A DNA stretch of 64,000 bases. It comes from Micromussa lordhowensis. Lineage: Eukaryota; Cnidaria; Anthozoa; Scleractinia; Lobophylliidae. Below the pieces are notes generated by a model. That model saw only the letters and a list, made by a program, of their open reading frames with translations, made no database searches and had not been told where the DNA came from. The stretch spans positions 14,459,466 to 14,523,465 of the forward strand of contig OZ026607.1 of assembly GCA_964020085.1 (NCBI GenBank). The letters run 5' to 3'. A program made the translations under genes and the position numbers. Shown piece by piece: positions 31,975 to 39,898 of the stretch (positions are counted from its first letter, which is position 1; the number at the start of each line of letters is the position of its first letter).

Positions 31975-32688
31975 ATGACTGAACTACATCAAATTTCTGT
32001 CAAACTTTCTGAAGGGCAAAAACGAAAACTAACTAAGGCTTACAGACACAGAGAAGAAATAAGTTTACGCTTTAGTAAAAATGCGTTAAGTGGTTCCGAT
32101 GTTCTTATGGTGCCAATGAATACTGTTAAGAGACTCGCTAAGGCCAAAACAGCTAATCGAGGAATGGTAATTACTATATCAAAGTATAATATCAGGCGTC
32201 AATCTGGGTCTGGTATCTTTAGCTCAATATTGCCAGTATTAAAGAATGTAGCACCAACTATCGGTAAAACACTAGGATTGTCTGCTCTAGCAGGGTTAGC
32301 TTCTGAAGGTGCTAGTCAAATAGTTAAGAAAATTAGTGGCGGACAAATGTATCAAGTACCAAATAATAAACTATTTATGTTAGCTCAATTGGGTGATCTA
32401 CTGACTAAAGGACAAATAGGAGATTTAGCCCGAGCTCATAAAGGTGGAGAAGACTTACTTTTCCGACTGACACAACGACAAGTAGGTAATGGTATTGGAA
32501 CGTTAATAGCTAGTATTGGTATTCCAATGATTCTTGATGCATTAAAAGGAGGAAGTATAAAAGGAAGAGGAGGTCCTAGAATGGGGAAATCGGATGGAGG
32601 AGGAGGTCCTCGTATGGGAATGCCTATGGCTCCACCACCTTTTATTGGGACATGGGGCAGGGGAGGAAAAAAAAAAAAAAAAAGGTAA
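31975..32688 (+). CDS. Membrane-active pVI-like virion protein candidate
   Basis: The 237-residue product starts after AATATATA. It has a basic N-terminal domain (VKLSEGQKRKLTKAYRHREE, GSDVLMVPMNTVKRLAKAK). Two hydrophobic glycine/alanine-rich stretches follow (VLKNVAPTIGKTLGLSALAG and GIGTLIASIGIPMILDAL). A glycine-rich tail (GRGGPRMGKSDGGGG, PPFIGTWGRGG) ends in lysines encoded by a run of 17 A (32667-32683). This design resembles adenovirus pVI, which disrupts membranes during entry and is cut by the viral protease. The protease frame begins inside its end. The assignment rests on composition and position only. Confidence 0.6.
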   Translation: MTELHQISVKLSEGQKRKLTKAYRHREEISLRFSKNALSGSDVLMVPMNTVKRLAKAKTANRGMVITISKYNIRRQSGSGIFSSILPVLKNVAPTIGKTLGLSALAGLASEGASQIVKKISGGQMYQVPNNKLFMLAQLGDLLTKGQIGDLARAHKGGEDLLFRLTQRQVGNGIGTLIASIGIPMILDALKGGSIKGRGGPRMGKSDGGGGPRMGMPMAPPPFIGTWGRGGKKKKKR

Positions 32689-33149
32689 AAAAGCCTAAAT
32701 TCCATAAAGATATCCCAATGAGTAATTTTGATCTTTTAGATTGGTGTAAATACTTGAAGATACCTATCAAAAATGTCCTAAGCAGAGATCAGACTGTACC
32801 TCATAATCATAAGTTAGCGCTTTTTATTTATAATTTAGAACCTCATTATATGAGTGGTAGTCATTGGGTTACAACCTATGTTCGTGATGGAACAATAAAT
32901 TACTTTGACTCTTTTGGTATGCCACCTTTTCAAGAGTTGGTACACCATGCAAAAGAGAAAAACTTAAATTTATTACACCAAAACCAGCAAATACAGAATC
33001 TCTATACTACAACCTGTGGCTATTTTTGCTTGTATTTCTTGAATGAAATGCATAAAGGAGTCGATTATTTCGATTTATTGCAAGTTTTTAGCTTTGACAC
33101 AGAAGAGAATGAAAAATTCATAGAAAACTATTTTAAACTATTGCTTTGA
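32652..33149 (+). CDS. Adenovirus-type cysteine protease (maturation protease)
   Basis: Catalytic residues are visible: histidine in GSHWVTTY (residue 71 counting from 32652), aspartate in NYFDSFGMP (86), glutamine near 115 and cysteine in TTTCGYFCLYF (122). This order is that of adenain and Polinton proteases, which cleave capsid precursors. Two starts are possible: ATG 32652, inside the upstream gene, or ATG 32718 (MSNFDLLDW). Neither has the TATATA box seen at other genes. The frame overlaps the upstream gene across the 17-A run, so expression by slippage as a fused product is possible. It overlaps the convergent gene by 12 bases. Confidence 0.92.
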   Translation: MGQGRKKKKKKVKKPKFHKDIPMSNFDLLDWCKYLKIPIKNVLSRDQTVPHNHKLALFIYNLEPHYMSGSHWVTTYVRDGTINYFDSFGMPPFQELVHHAKEKNLNLLHQNQQIQNLYTTTCGYFCLYFLNEMHKGVDYFDLLQVFSFDTEENEKFIENYFKLLL

Positions 33150-33371
33150 GGACTTCTGCAACGTCAGGTGCGCGAAAGGAGTTATATTTTGTTGGATTTG
33201 TTTGATTTGTCGGATTTTTTTTAAATCTTTTTTCAAACTATTTCTCAGATTTCTCACTCTTTTAGTTTCTCCAGAACAACATAAAAAGGCAATTTTTCTA
33301 TAAAGAAGTTTGTAATGTTTATACATCGCTTCTATTCTACGTATTTCATTGTCAATTTCAATTTCTTCCAT
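33138..33371 (-). CDS. Small basic helical protein on the opposite strand
   Basis: The ATG at 33371 follows ATTATATA on the minus strand and is preferred over the upstream frame. The 77-residue product begins EEIEIDNEIRRIEAMYKHYK and continues with LRNSLKKDLKKIRQIKQIQQ, a charged helix. It converges on the protease gene with a 12-base overlap and shares a 33-base divergent promoter with the gene at 33405. It is unrecognised and is the only minus-strand gene in the right block. Confidence 0.55.
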   Translation of the reverse strand: MEEIEIDNEIRRIEAMYKHYKLLYRKIAFLCCSGETKRVRNLRNSLKKDLKKIRQIKQIQQNITPFAHLTLQKSSKQ

Positions 33372-33404
33372 TATATAATAATAAAAAAAATAATTATAAT
33401 ATAG
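33372..33404. promoter_or_regulatory. Compact divergent promoter
   Basis: Only 33 bases separate two divergent start codons. The sequence is all A/T apart from one G, with TATATAAT next to the minus-strand ATG and ATAATATAG next to the plus-strand ATG. Both match the start box used across the element. Confidence 0.55.
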
Positions 33405-33641
33405 ATGAAAAGCTATTGTGTAAAACAACGAAAACAGACAGAGTGCGTTCCTGGTTCAGAAAGGGTTGTACAGACAAGAAATGGTCGTGCCATGATGAAA
33501 TGTAAATGCGCAGAATGTGGGATAACAAAAACTAAATTTGTTAAGTCAGGTACGGTAGGAAGAGGTAGAAAAGGAAAAGGGCTATTACTGGGTAAAAACA
33601 GTCCATTTAAGGGAATTCCCCTCATAGGAGCTATATTATAG
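33405..33641 (+). CDS. DUF5679-like zinc-ribbon protein with conserved tail
   Basis: The 78-residue protein begins MKSYCVKQRKQTECVPGSER and has TRNGRAMMKCKCAECGITKT, a cysteine pattern typical of DUF5679-like zinc ribbons in large DNA viruses and Polintons. It ends GKGLLLGKNSPFKGIPLIGA plus two residues, a short hydrophobic tail. The first 45 residues are clearly paralogous to the N-terminus of the next gene, so one arose by duplication. Function is unknown; a virion or nucleic-acid-binding role is likely. Confidence 0.7.
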   Translation: MKSYCVKQRKQTECVPGSERVVQTRNGRAMMKCKCAECGITKTKFVKSGTVGRGRKGKGLLLGKNSPFKGIPLIGAIL

Positions 33642-33698
33642 TAAAGGAACTTTGTTAACAATAGATTAACATATATTTATTATAATATTAATTAATAT

Positions 33699-34442
33699 AT
33701 GTTATCTTATTGCGTTCGACAAAGAAAAAGGACAGAATGTGTACCTAATTCTGAAACTTTTGTAATTACAAAAAATGGTAGAAATGCAATGCGATGTATT
33801 TGTGCTGAATGTGGAATTACAAAATTTCGTTTTATATCTAAAGCGGAAATGCAAGGAAGCGGTTTTGATGAACTAATTGTCAAAGGGTTGGCTGCTGGTG
33901 CAAAAGGATTGTACAACCTAGGTAGAAGGGGAGCTAGTCGAGCAATAAAATCTGACTATGTAAAAGACAAAGTTAAAGGCATTGGTAAAAGGTATTTGAA
34001 TAGAGCAATTGACTCACTGGCAGATGATCTTTCTAAAAAAATCAGTGGAAGGGGAAGGGGAAGGGGTCTTGATATTCATAAAGCAATAGGTAAGTTACCT
34101 AAACCGAAAGCTGGTTGGACTCTTCCAGGTCACAAATATACTGGTCCTTACAATGATTTAGAACGACAAGTAAAATGGGATCGTGATACTGGGCAAATCT
34201 ATGAAATCTATGATCAGCCAACAGGTAAGACAGATGCCATAGCCATGCAACACGATGTTGATTACTCAGTATGTGCTGATAAGGGAGGTAATGTAAAATC
34301 ATGTAAAAATGTTGCTGACAAGAAAATGGTCCGAGCTTTAGATGCAATTCCCTGGAATGAGAGACAGTGGGGCCATTGGTTAGCTAGAAACACTATTAAT
34401 ACAAAGCAAAAACTTGGTTTAGGAGTAAAAAAAAAACGCTAA
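33699..34442 (+). CDS. Zinc ribbon fused to parvovirus-type phospholipase A2
   Basis: Residues 1-45 are a zinc ribbon (SYCVRQRKRTECVPN, NGRNAMRCICAECG) like the preceding gene. A basic linker follows. Residues 140-215 carry the phospholipase A2 signature: calcium-loop YTGPYN (147-152) and catalytic HDVDY (185-189), with paired cysteines after it. Parvoviruses use such a domain to breach endosomal membranes during entry, and adintoviruses encode it too. The C-terminus (NTKQKLGLGVKKKR) is encoded over a run of 10 A and stops at 34440-34442. The integrase frame is open from the same run. The start follows TTAATAT. Confidence 0.88.
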   Translation: MLSYCVRQRKRTECVPNSETFVITKNGRNAMRCICAECGITKFRFISKAEMQGSGFDELIVKGLAAGAKGLYNLGRRGASRAIKSDYVKDKVKGIGKRYLNRAIDSLADDLSKKISGRGRGRGLDIHKAIGKLPKPKAGWTLPGHKYTGPYNDLERQVKWDRDTGQIYEIYDQPTGKTDAIAMQHDVDYSVCADKGGNVKSCKNVADKKMVRALDAIPWNERQWGHWLARNTINTKQKLGLGVKKKR

Positions 34443-35394
34443 AAATTTAGACACATGGGAAGGTCTGGCTAATGAGTTACACAAACCTATAAAACGAAAT
34501 TTTACCAAGCGAAGAGTCATTTCACATAATGTAGATGATATCTGGTGTTCAGACTTAGTTGATATGCAAAAGCTTAGCAAATGGAACCGAGGTTATAAAT
34601 ATCTACTAATGGTCTTAGACCTTTTCAGGAAATATGGTTGGATAGTACCTCTAAAGACAAAAACTGGCTTAGAAGTCGCTAAAGCGTTTGAAAGCTTATT
34701 TTTCTCTAATAAGCCTAAAATGTTATGGGTAGACAAAGGAAAAGAATATTATAACAAAAATGTGTTGGATCTCTTAGCTAAAGATAAGATAAAGGTCTAT
34801 TCCACTGAAAATGAAGAGAAATCATCAGTTTGTGAGAGATGGAATAGAACTATCAAAGATAAAATGTATAAGAGATTCACTATGCAAAACAATACAGTCT
34901 ACGTTGACATCCTTCCGAAAATACTCGCCTCTTATAACAACAGCCGACATAGATCAATAGGAATGACGCCTATCCAAGCTAGAAAACCTGAAAACTATGG
35001 AAAAGTTTATTTTAATTTATATGGTGATTTAGCGAGAGAAATCAAAAAAACAAAAACAAATAGAAAACCCGAATTTAGAGTAGGTGATAGAGTCCGAATA
35101 AGCAAATACAAAAGGGTGACCTTTGATAAAGGCTATACTCCTAATTGGACTGAAGAAGTTTTCATCATAGACGAAATTAGATTCACTAATCCTATTACTT
35201 ATAAGATAAAAGACTTAAATGGTGAAGTGATTAAGGGTACTTTCTACAGAGAAGAGTTACAAAAGACAGATCAGGAGGTCTATTGAATAGAGAAAATTAT
35301 CAGAAAGTCAAAAGGAAAAGCATTAGTCAAATGGAAAGGTTACCCAGACGAATTTAACAGTTGGGTGCCAGCTGGGGATTTAAAAAATTTATAA
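34441..35394 (+). pseudogene. Retroviral-type integrase with chromodomain, no own ATG and one in-frame TGA
   Basis: The open frame starts within the A-run ending the phospholipase gene and reads NLDTWEGLANELHKPIKRNF, then DDIWCSDLVDM. The first catalytic Asp (34552) therefore lies before the first ATG (34564). The second Asp is in WVDKGKEYY (34732) and the Glu in ERWNRTIK (34834). After QEVY a TGA (35284-35286) interrupts the frame, which continues as a chromodomain (KGKALVKWKGYPDEFNSWVP) to 35394. Integrases of this type insert Polintons with 6-bp duplications. Lack of an upstream ATG and of a TATATA box suggests production as a fusion by frameshifting. The TGA may truncate the chromodomain. 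Confidence 0.85.
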
Positions 35395-35436
35395 AAATTA
35401 TTTAAAAAAATTAGAATATTATAAATAATTATATAG

Positions 35437-35646
35437 ATGGAAAAAACAGAAGAACAATTGAAACGAGAAAAATGGAACAAAATTACAAATGAGAGACTGA
35501 AAAATACTGAATGGTACTGTGATGTATGTGGAAATGGAAAAAATTACACTTATAGAGGAAAATATATGCATCTAAAGACAAAGAAACATGAGCGTAACAT
35601 TCTAAAATACACTAATCCAGTTACTGGTACACTAATTGATTTATAA
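35437..35646 (+). CDS. Small C2H2-like zinc-finger protein
   Basis: The 69-residue protein starts after TTATATAG. It has a single finger C28-x2-C31 ... H45-x5-H51 within EWYCDVCGNGKNYTYRGKYM. The same finger type opens the DNA polymerase encoded next (WYCNTCKKKYSKGGKYQHLK), so the two are paralogous. It may recognise the same DNA or protein partner as the polymerase, perhaps at the terminal repeats, but this is inference. Confidence 0.7.
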   Translation: MEKTEEQLKREKWNKITNERLKNTEWYCDVCGNGKNYTYRGKYMHLKTKKHERNILKYTNPVTGTLIDL

Positions 35647-35700
35647 TAAATAAAAAATTAAGAATTTAAAAAAAAATTAGACATATATTATTATATATAG

Positions 35701-38700
35701 ATGGATTTTAAAGTTAAAATTAAACCCAAAAAGATATCTGTGGACACATTACCAAAACCATCTCATTGGTATTGTAATACATGCAAGAAAAAATATTCAA
35801 AAGGGGGAAAATATCAGCATTTAAAGACAGATTTTCATAAGCTTAATGAAGCAAAAAAAGGTCCGCAAGGTCAGCCACTACCAGTCCCACCTGTCAACCC
35901 ACAACCACTAAGATCTAAGAAACATGGAGATTATGTTGAAAATCGACTAATCCGATCAATTGCAGAAAGGAGACTAAGAGACTCATACCTTGGAGGTACT
36001 TTAATAGATGATCAGATAAGTCCCTCAGTCAATTTACCAGAACCATTAAGACCTACTGAATATAGACCACCTGCCCCAGTACCAAAACCACGTACAAAAC
36101 CACCAACCGCTCCAGTGCCTTTACCGAGGCTAAAAATAATAAGACCTATAAAACCTGTACCTACAAGACTTCAAAGAAAGGTTAAAAATGTGATTGATCA
36201 AATCGCTCCATATTATAGGCCTGAAACTATAAGAGAATTCAGAAGAAATTTGAAATTTATACCTAAAGACATCACTATTACTGAGCGATCCAATGCATTA
36301 AGAGGTAATGTCAAATCTTATGAAGTGCCAATTGTTAATAGTTATGACCCAGGGGTACAGTTAAGTAGTACTAAACGAGCAATATTTGATATTTTAATGA
36401 AATTATTAACAGTCAAAAGGGGATTCAAATACAATACTACACTAAGGGTTCGATTATCAAAAAGTACTGAAGATGGTGTCATTTACAGAGAACCTTATTT
36501 TAACGCTGGCCCCTTTACTGTTACAAATAGACTAGATATAGAAGAGTCTATACATAATGGTATTGAAAGAATTTTAGAGTTAATAGCTGTTTGGCTATCT
36601 GAAGGTTCTGGTTGGGTATTTGAATCAGTAAAATTACATATCATTAATATTGTCTCTTACTTTCCATTAAGAGGATCATCATATATTGAACTACCTGAAG
36701 AAATACGTAACCCTATGAAGGGTTTAATCAATCTCAAAAATACAGACAATAAATATTTCTTATGGTGTCATAACAGGCACCTAAATCCATTAATAAAAGA
36801 CCCTCAAAGAATAACTAAGGCAGATAGAGAATCAGTTAAACGTTTAGATTATACCGGTATCACTTTTCCAGTCACTGTAAAAGATATTTTTAAGATTGAA
36901 AAGCAAAATAAGATTAATATCTGTGTATTTGGTTATGATGGAGAAGCTTATCCTATCAGAATATCAGAAACTAATTTTACAGACCACTTAGAATTACTAT
37001 GGATTGAAGAAGGAGACAAGAGCCACTATGTGCTCATCAAGGATTTCGATCGATTTATGTTTTCATTCAATGATCACAAAGAAAAGAAATATTTTTGTTT
37101 GCGTTGTCTACATTGTTGTAGTTCTGCTAGTGTCCTAGAAGATCACAAGCAAGACTGCCTGCTCCTTAATGGTACTCAAGCGATCAAGATGCCTGAGGCA
37201 GGATCAAAAATTTATTTCAAAAATCACAAGAAAATGTTACCTGCGCCTTTTGTAATTTACGCTGATTTTGAAGCAATCACAGAAAAAATAGACGGTTGCC
37301 AACCTAGTGATGGTCAATCTTACACGAGTACTTATCAGAGTCATAAGGCCTGTAGTTACGGATATAAATTAGTCTGTAGATATGATAAGAGATATTCCAA
37401 ACCAGTAGAAATTTACCGTGGAGAAGATTGTATCGAAAAATTTATCATGAAAATGTTGAGTGAAGTAAAAGATTGTCAAAGAATAGTTAGCGAACAATTC
37501 CAGAAACCATTAGTTATGACAGAGAAAAATGAAAGAGATTTCCAAAATTCTACTAAATGTCATATTTGTGCGAGAATATTTAATGAGCAAAAACCTTCAA
37601 AACAAAAAGTTAGAGATCATTGCCATATTACTGGTAAATATCGTGGCGCTGCTCATAGTGATTGTAATCTTAAATGGGCTATTAGTGCAGAAAAGTTAAA
37701 AATTCCTGTAATCTTTCATAATCTTAAAGGCTATGACTGCCATTTTATCATGCAAAAGATTGGTCATATAGTAAGACAAGATGTTAATATTGATGTTGGT
37801 GTTATAGCAAGTAATTTTGAGAAATATATTGGCTTTAGACTAGGTAATCATTTGACTTTCATTGACAGTTTTTCATTTATGAGTCAGAGTTTAGATCGAC
37901 TAAGCAGTAATTTAAGTGATAATGCATTCTTTTATTCAAAGAAAGCTTTTCCAAATGATGATCAATTTAGATTAATAAAGCGAAAAGGTGTTTACCCTTA
38001 TGATTACAAGGACTCATTCCAGCGATTCAGTGAGAAGTCTTTACCCGCAAGAGAAGATTTTTATAGTATTTTGAATGATACAAATATTTCAGATAGTGAT
38101 TACTCGCACGCAAAACGAGTTTGGAATGCCTTTCAAATCAGAGACTTAGGTGAGTATCATGATTTATATTTGCGTACAGATGTTCTACTCTTAGCGGATG
38201 TATTTGAAAATTTCAGAACTATATGTTTGAAGGACTATGGGTTAGATCCTTGTCATTATTATTCAGCGCCTGGGTTATCGTGGGATGCATTACTCCGAAT
38301 GACAAAAATAAATCTAGACTTAATTTCAGATTTAGATCAACAACTATTCATTGAAAAGGGAATGAGAGGTGGTATTAGTACTATTACTCATAGACATGCT
38401 GTTGCAAACAACAAGTATATGAAGGGTTACAATCCAGAGGATGAAAGTAGTTATTTAATGTATTTGGATGCAAATAATCTTTATGGATGGGCTATGTCAC
38501 AGTCACTTCCAACTGGAGATTTCAAATGGATTCCCTCTGAAGATTTCATCTTAGAAAATTACACAAATAATACTAGAAAAGGTGCCATTTTAGAGGTAGA
38601 TTTAGAATATCCGGAAGAGCTACACGATTTGCATAATGATTATCCATTAGCACCAGAAAAGATTTTAATCACTGATGATATGTTGTCAAAGTATTGCAAA

Positions 38701-39720
38701 GATTTAAAAGAGAAAGAAAATATTAGCAGTGGTAGAGTTCACAAGTTGGTTCCTAATCTAAGGAATAAAGAAAAGTATGTATTACATTACAGAAATTTGC
38801 AGCTTTATTTATCTCTTGGTATGAAGTTAAAGAAGATTCACAGAGTATTGGAATTTACACAGAAGCCTTGGATGAAAAGATACATTGATTTTAACACTGA
38901 AAAGAGAACAATGGCTAAGAATAGTTTTGAGAAAGACTTCTTTAAGCTGATGAATAACTCTGTGTTTGGTAAAACCATGGAAAACATTAGAAAAAGATCT
39001 AATATCAAATTAGAAACTGATCCAGATCATTTATTGAACTTGACAAGGCAACCAATGTACGTTTCTAGTAAAATATTTGATGAAAATTTAGTTGGGGTAC
39101 AAATGAAAAAGGCTAGACTAGTCTTAGATAAACCCTCTTATGTTGGATTCTCTATTCTAGATCTAAGTAAAACATTAATGTATGACTTCCATTACAACTA
39201 TATCAGAAAAAAATACCCTGATGCAAAGTTACTTTTTACTGATACTGATTCTTTATTTTACCATATAAAAGCAGAAGATCTTTATAGTGATTTATATAAA
39301 GATAAGGAAAGGTTTGACAATAGTGATTATCCCAAATCGTCAGAGTTCTTTTTTGCAGAAAATAAAAAAGTAATTGGTAAATTCAAAGATGAAGCAGCTG
39401 GTGATCCAATCACTGAATTTGTTGGTCTAAAAAGTAAAATGTATAGTTACAAGACAGAAAACAAGGAAAACAAGACTGCTAAAGGTGTCAAGAAGAATGT
39501 CATTAAGAGTGAATTATCTCTCTCTGATTATCGTGATACCTTACAAAAATGTAATACTATGAGGCATAAGATGCGAACTATCCGGTCAGAGTATCATCAG
39601 ATATCTAGTTACCAAATTAATAAAGTATCATTATCACCTTTTGATGATAAAAGATATATTTTAGATGATGGTATCAGTAGTTACGCATATGGGAATCATA
39701 AAATAAATAATAATTTATAG
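35701..39720 (+). CDS. polB: Protein-primed family B DNA polymerase
   Basis: The 1339-residue protein starts after TTATATATAG. An N-terminal C2H2-like finger (C25, C28, H40, H46) precedes a proline-rich and a long extra N-terminal region. The exonuclease part shows VIYADFEAI (Asp522, Glu524), a zinc-binding CHIC ... RDHCHITGKYRGAAHSDCNL insert (about 618-655), FHNLKGYDCHFI (Asp679) and YLRTDVLLLADVF (about 823-830). The polymerase part shows YLDANNLYGWAM (motif A, Asp923), LMNNSVFGKTMEN (motif B, about 1083) and FTDTDSLFY (motif C, Asp1181 and Asp1183). All key residues are present. It would copy the linear genome from terminal-protein-primed ends. Confidence 0.97.
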   Translation: MDFKVKIKPKKISVDTLPKPSHWYCNTCKKKYSKGGKYQHLKTDFHKLNEAKKGPQGQPLPVPPVNPQPLRSKKHGDYVENRLIRSIAERRLRDSYLGGTLIDDQISPSVNLPEPLRPTEYRPPAPVPKPRTKPPTAPVPLPRLKIIRPIKPVPTRLQRKVKNVIDQIAPYYRPETIREFRRNLKFIPKDITITERSNALRGNVKSYEVPIVNSYDPGVQLSSTKRAIFDILMKLLTVKRGFKYNTTLRVRLSKSTEDGVIYREPYFNAGPFTVTNRLDIEESIHNGIERILELIAVWLSEGSGWVFESVKLHIINIVSYFPLRGSSYIELPEEIRNPMKGLINLKNTDNKYFLWCHNRHLNPLIKDPQRITKADRESVKRLDYTGITFPVTVKDIFKIEKQNKINICVFGYDGEAYPIRISETNFTDHLELLWIEEGDKSHYVLIKDFDRFMFSFNDHKEKKYFCLRCLHCCSSASVLEDHKQDCLLLNGTQAIKMPEAGSKIYFKNHKKMLPAPFVIYADFEAITEKIDGCQPSDGQSYTSTYQSHKACSYGYKLVCRYDKRYSKPVEIYRGEDCIEKFIMKMLSEVKDCQRIVSEQFQKPLVMTEKNERDFQNSTKCHICARIFNEQKPSKQKVRDHCHITGKYRGAAHSDCNLKWAISAEKLKIPVIFHNLKGYDCHFIMQKIGHIVRQDVNIDVGVIASNFEKYIGFRLGNHLTFIDSFSFMSQSLDRLSSNLSDNAFFYSKKAFPNDDQFRLIKRKGVYPYDYKDSFQRFSEKSLPAREDFYSILNDTNISDSDYSHAKRVWNAFQIRDLGEYHDLYLRTDVLLLADVFENFRTICLKDYGLDPCHYYSAPGLSWDALLRMTKINLDLISDLDQQLFIEKGMRGGISTITHRHAVANNKYMKGYNPEDESSYLMYLDANNLYGWAMSQSLPTGDFKWIPSEDFILENYTNNTRKGAILEVDLEYPEELHDLHNDYPLAPEKILITDDMLSKYCKDLKEKENISSGRVHKLVPNLRNKEKYVLHYRNLQLYLSLGMKLKKIHRVLEFTQKPWMKRYIDFNTEKRTMAKNSFEKDFFKLMNNSVFGKTMENIRKRSNIKLETDPDHLLNLTRQPMYVSSKIFDENLVGVQMKKARLVLDKPSYVGFSILDLSKTLMYDFHYNYIRKKYPDAKLLFTDTDSLFYHIKAEDLYSDLYKDKERFDNSDYPKSSEFFFAENKKVIGKFKDEAAGDPITEFVGLKSKMYSYKTENKENKTAKGVKKNVIKSELSLSDYRDTLQKCNTMRHKMRTIRSEYHQISSYQINKVSLSPFDDKRYILDDGISSYAYGNHKINNNL

Positions 39721-39725
39721 TATAT

Positions 39726-39893
39726 ATGCCAATTCCGAATTTTAAAAAATTCTTGACTGAAGACCCACTTCATGATACTGATAGTAGCGATAGTGATTAT
39801 GATCCTAATTCAGATGAGGAATCGACGAGCAGTGAGGAATCAACGAGCAGTGAGAGTGAAGATTACTCTACTTTAAAGAATAAAGTATATTAA
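39726..39893 (+). CDS. Short acidic serine-rich protein (55 residues)
   Basis: An ATG directly after TATAT (39726) opens a 55-codon frame: MPIPNFKKFLTEDPLHDTDS, then a stretch rich in Ser, Asp and Glu with a repeated EESTSS, ending LKNKVY. It starts 5 bases after the polymerase stop and ends 5 bases before the VLTF3-like gene. Position and start box support a real gene. Acidic Ser-rich tails of this type are often phosphorylated or act as activation or histone-like contacts. Function is unknown. Confidence 0.6.
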   Translation: MPIPNFKKFLTEDPLHDTDSSDSDYDPNSDEESTSSEESTSSESEDYSTLKNKVY

Positions 39894-39898
39894 TTATT

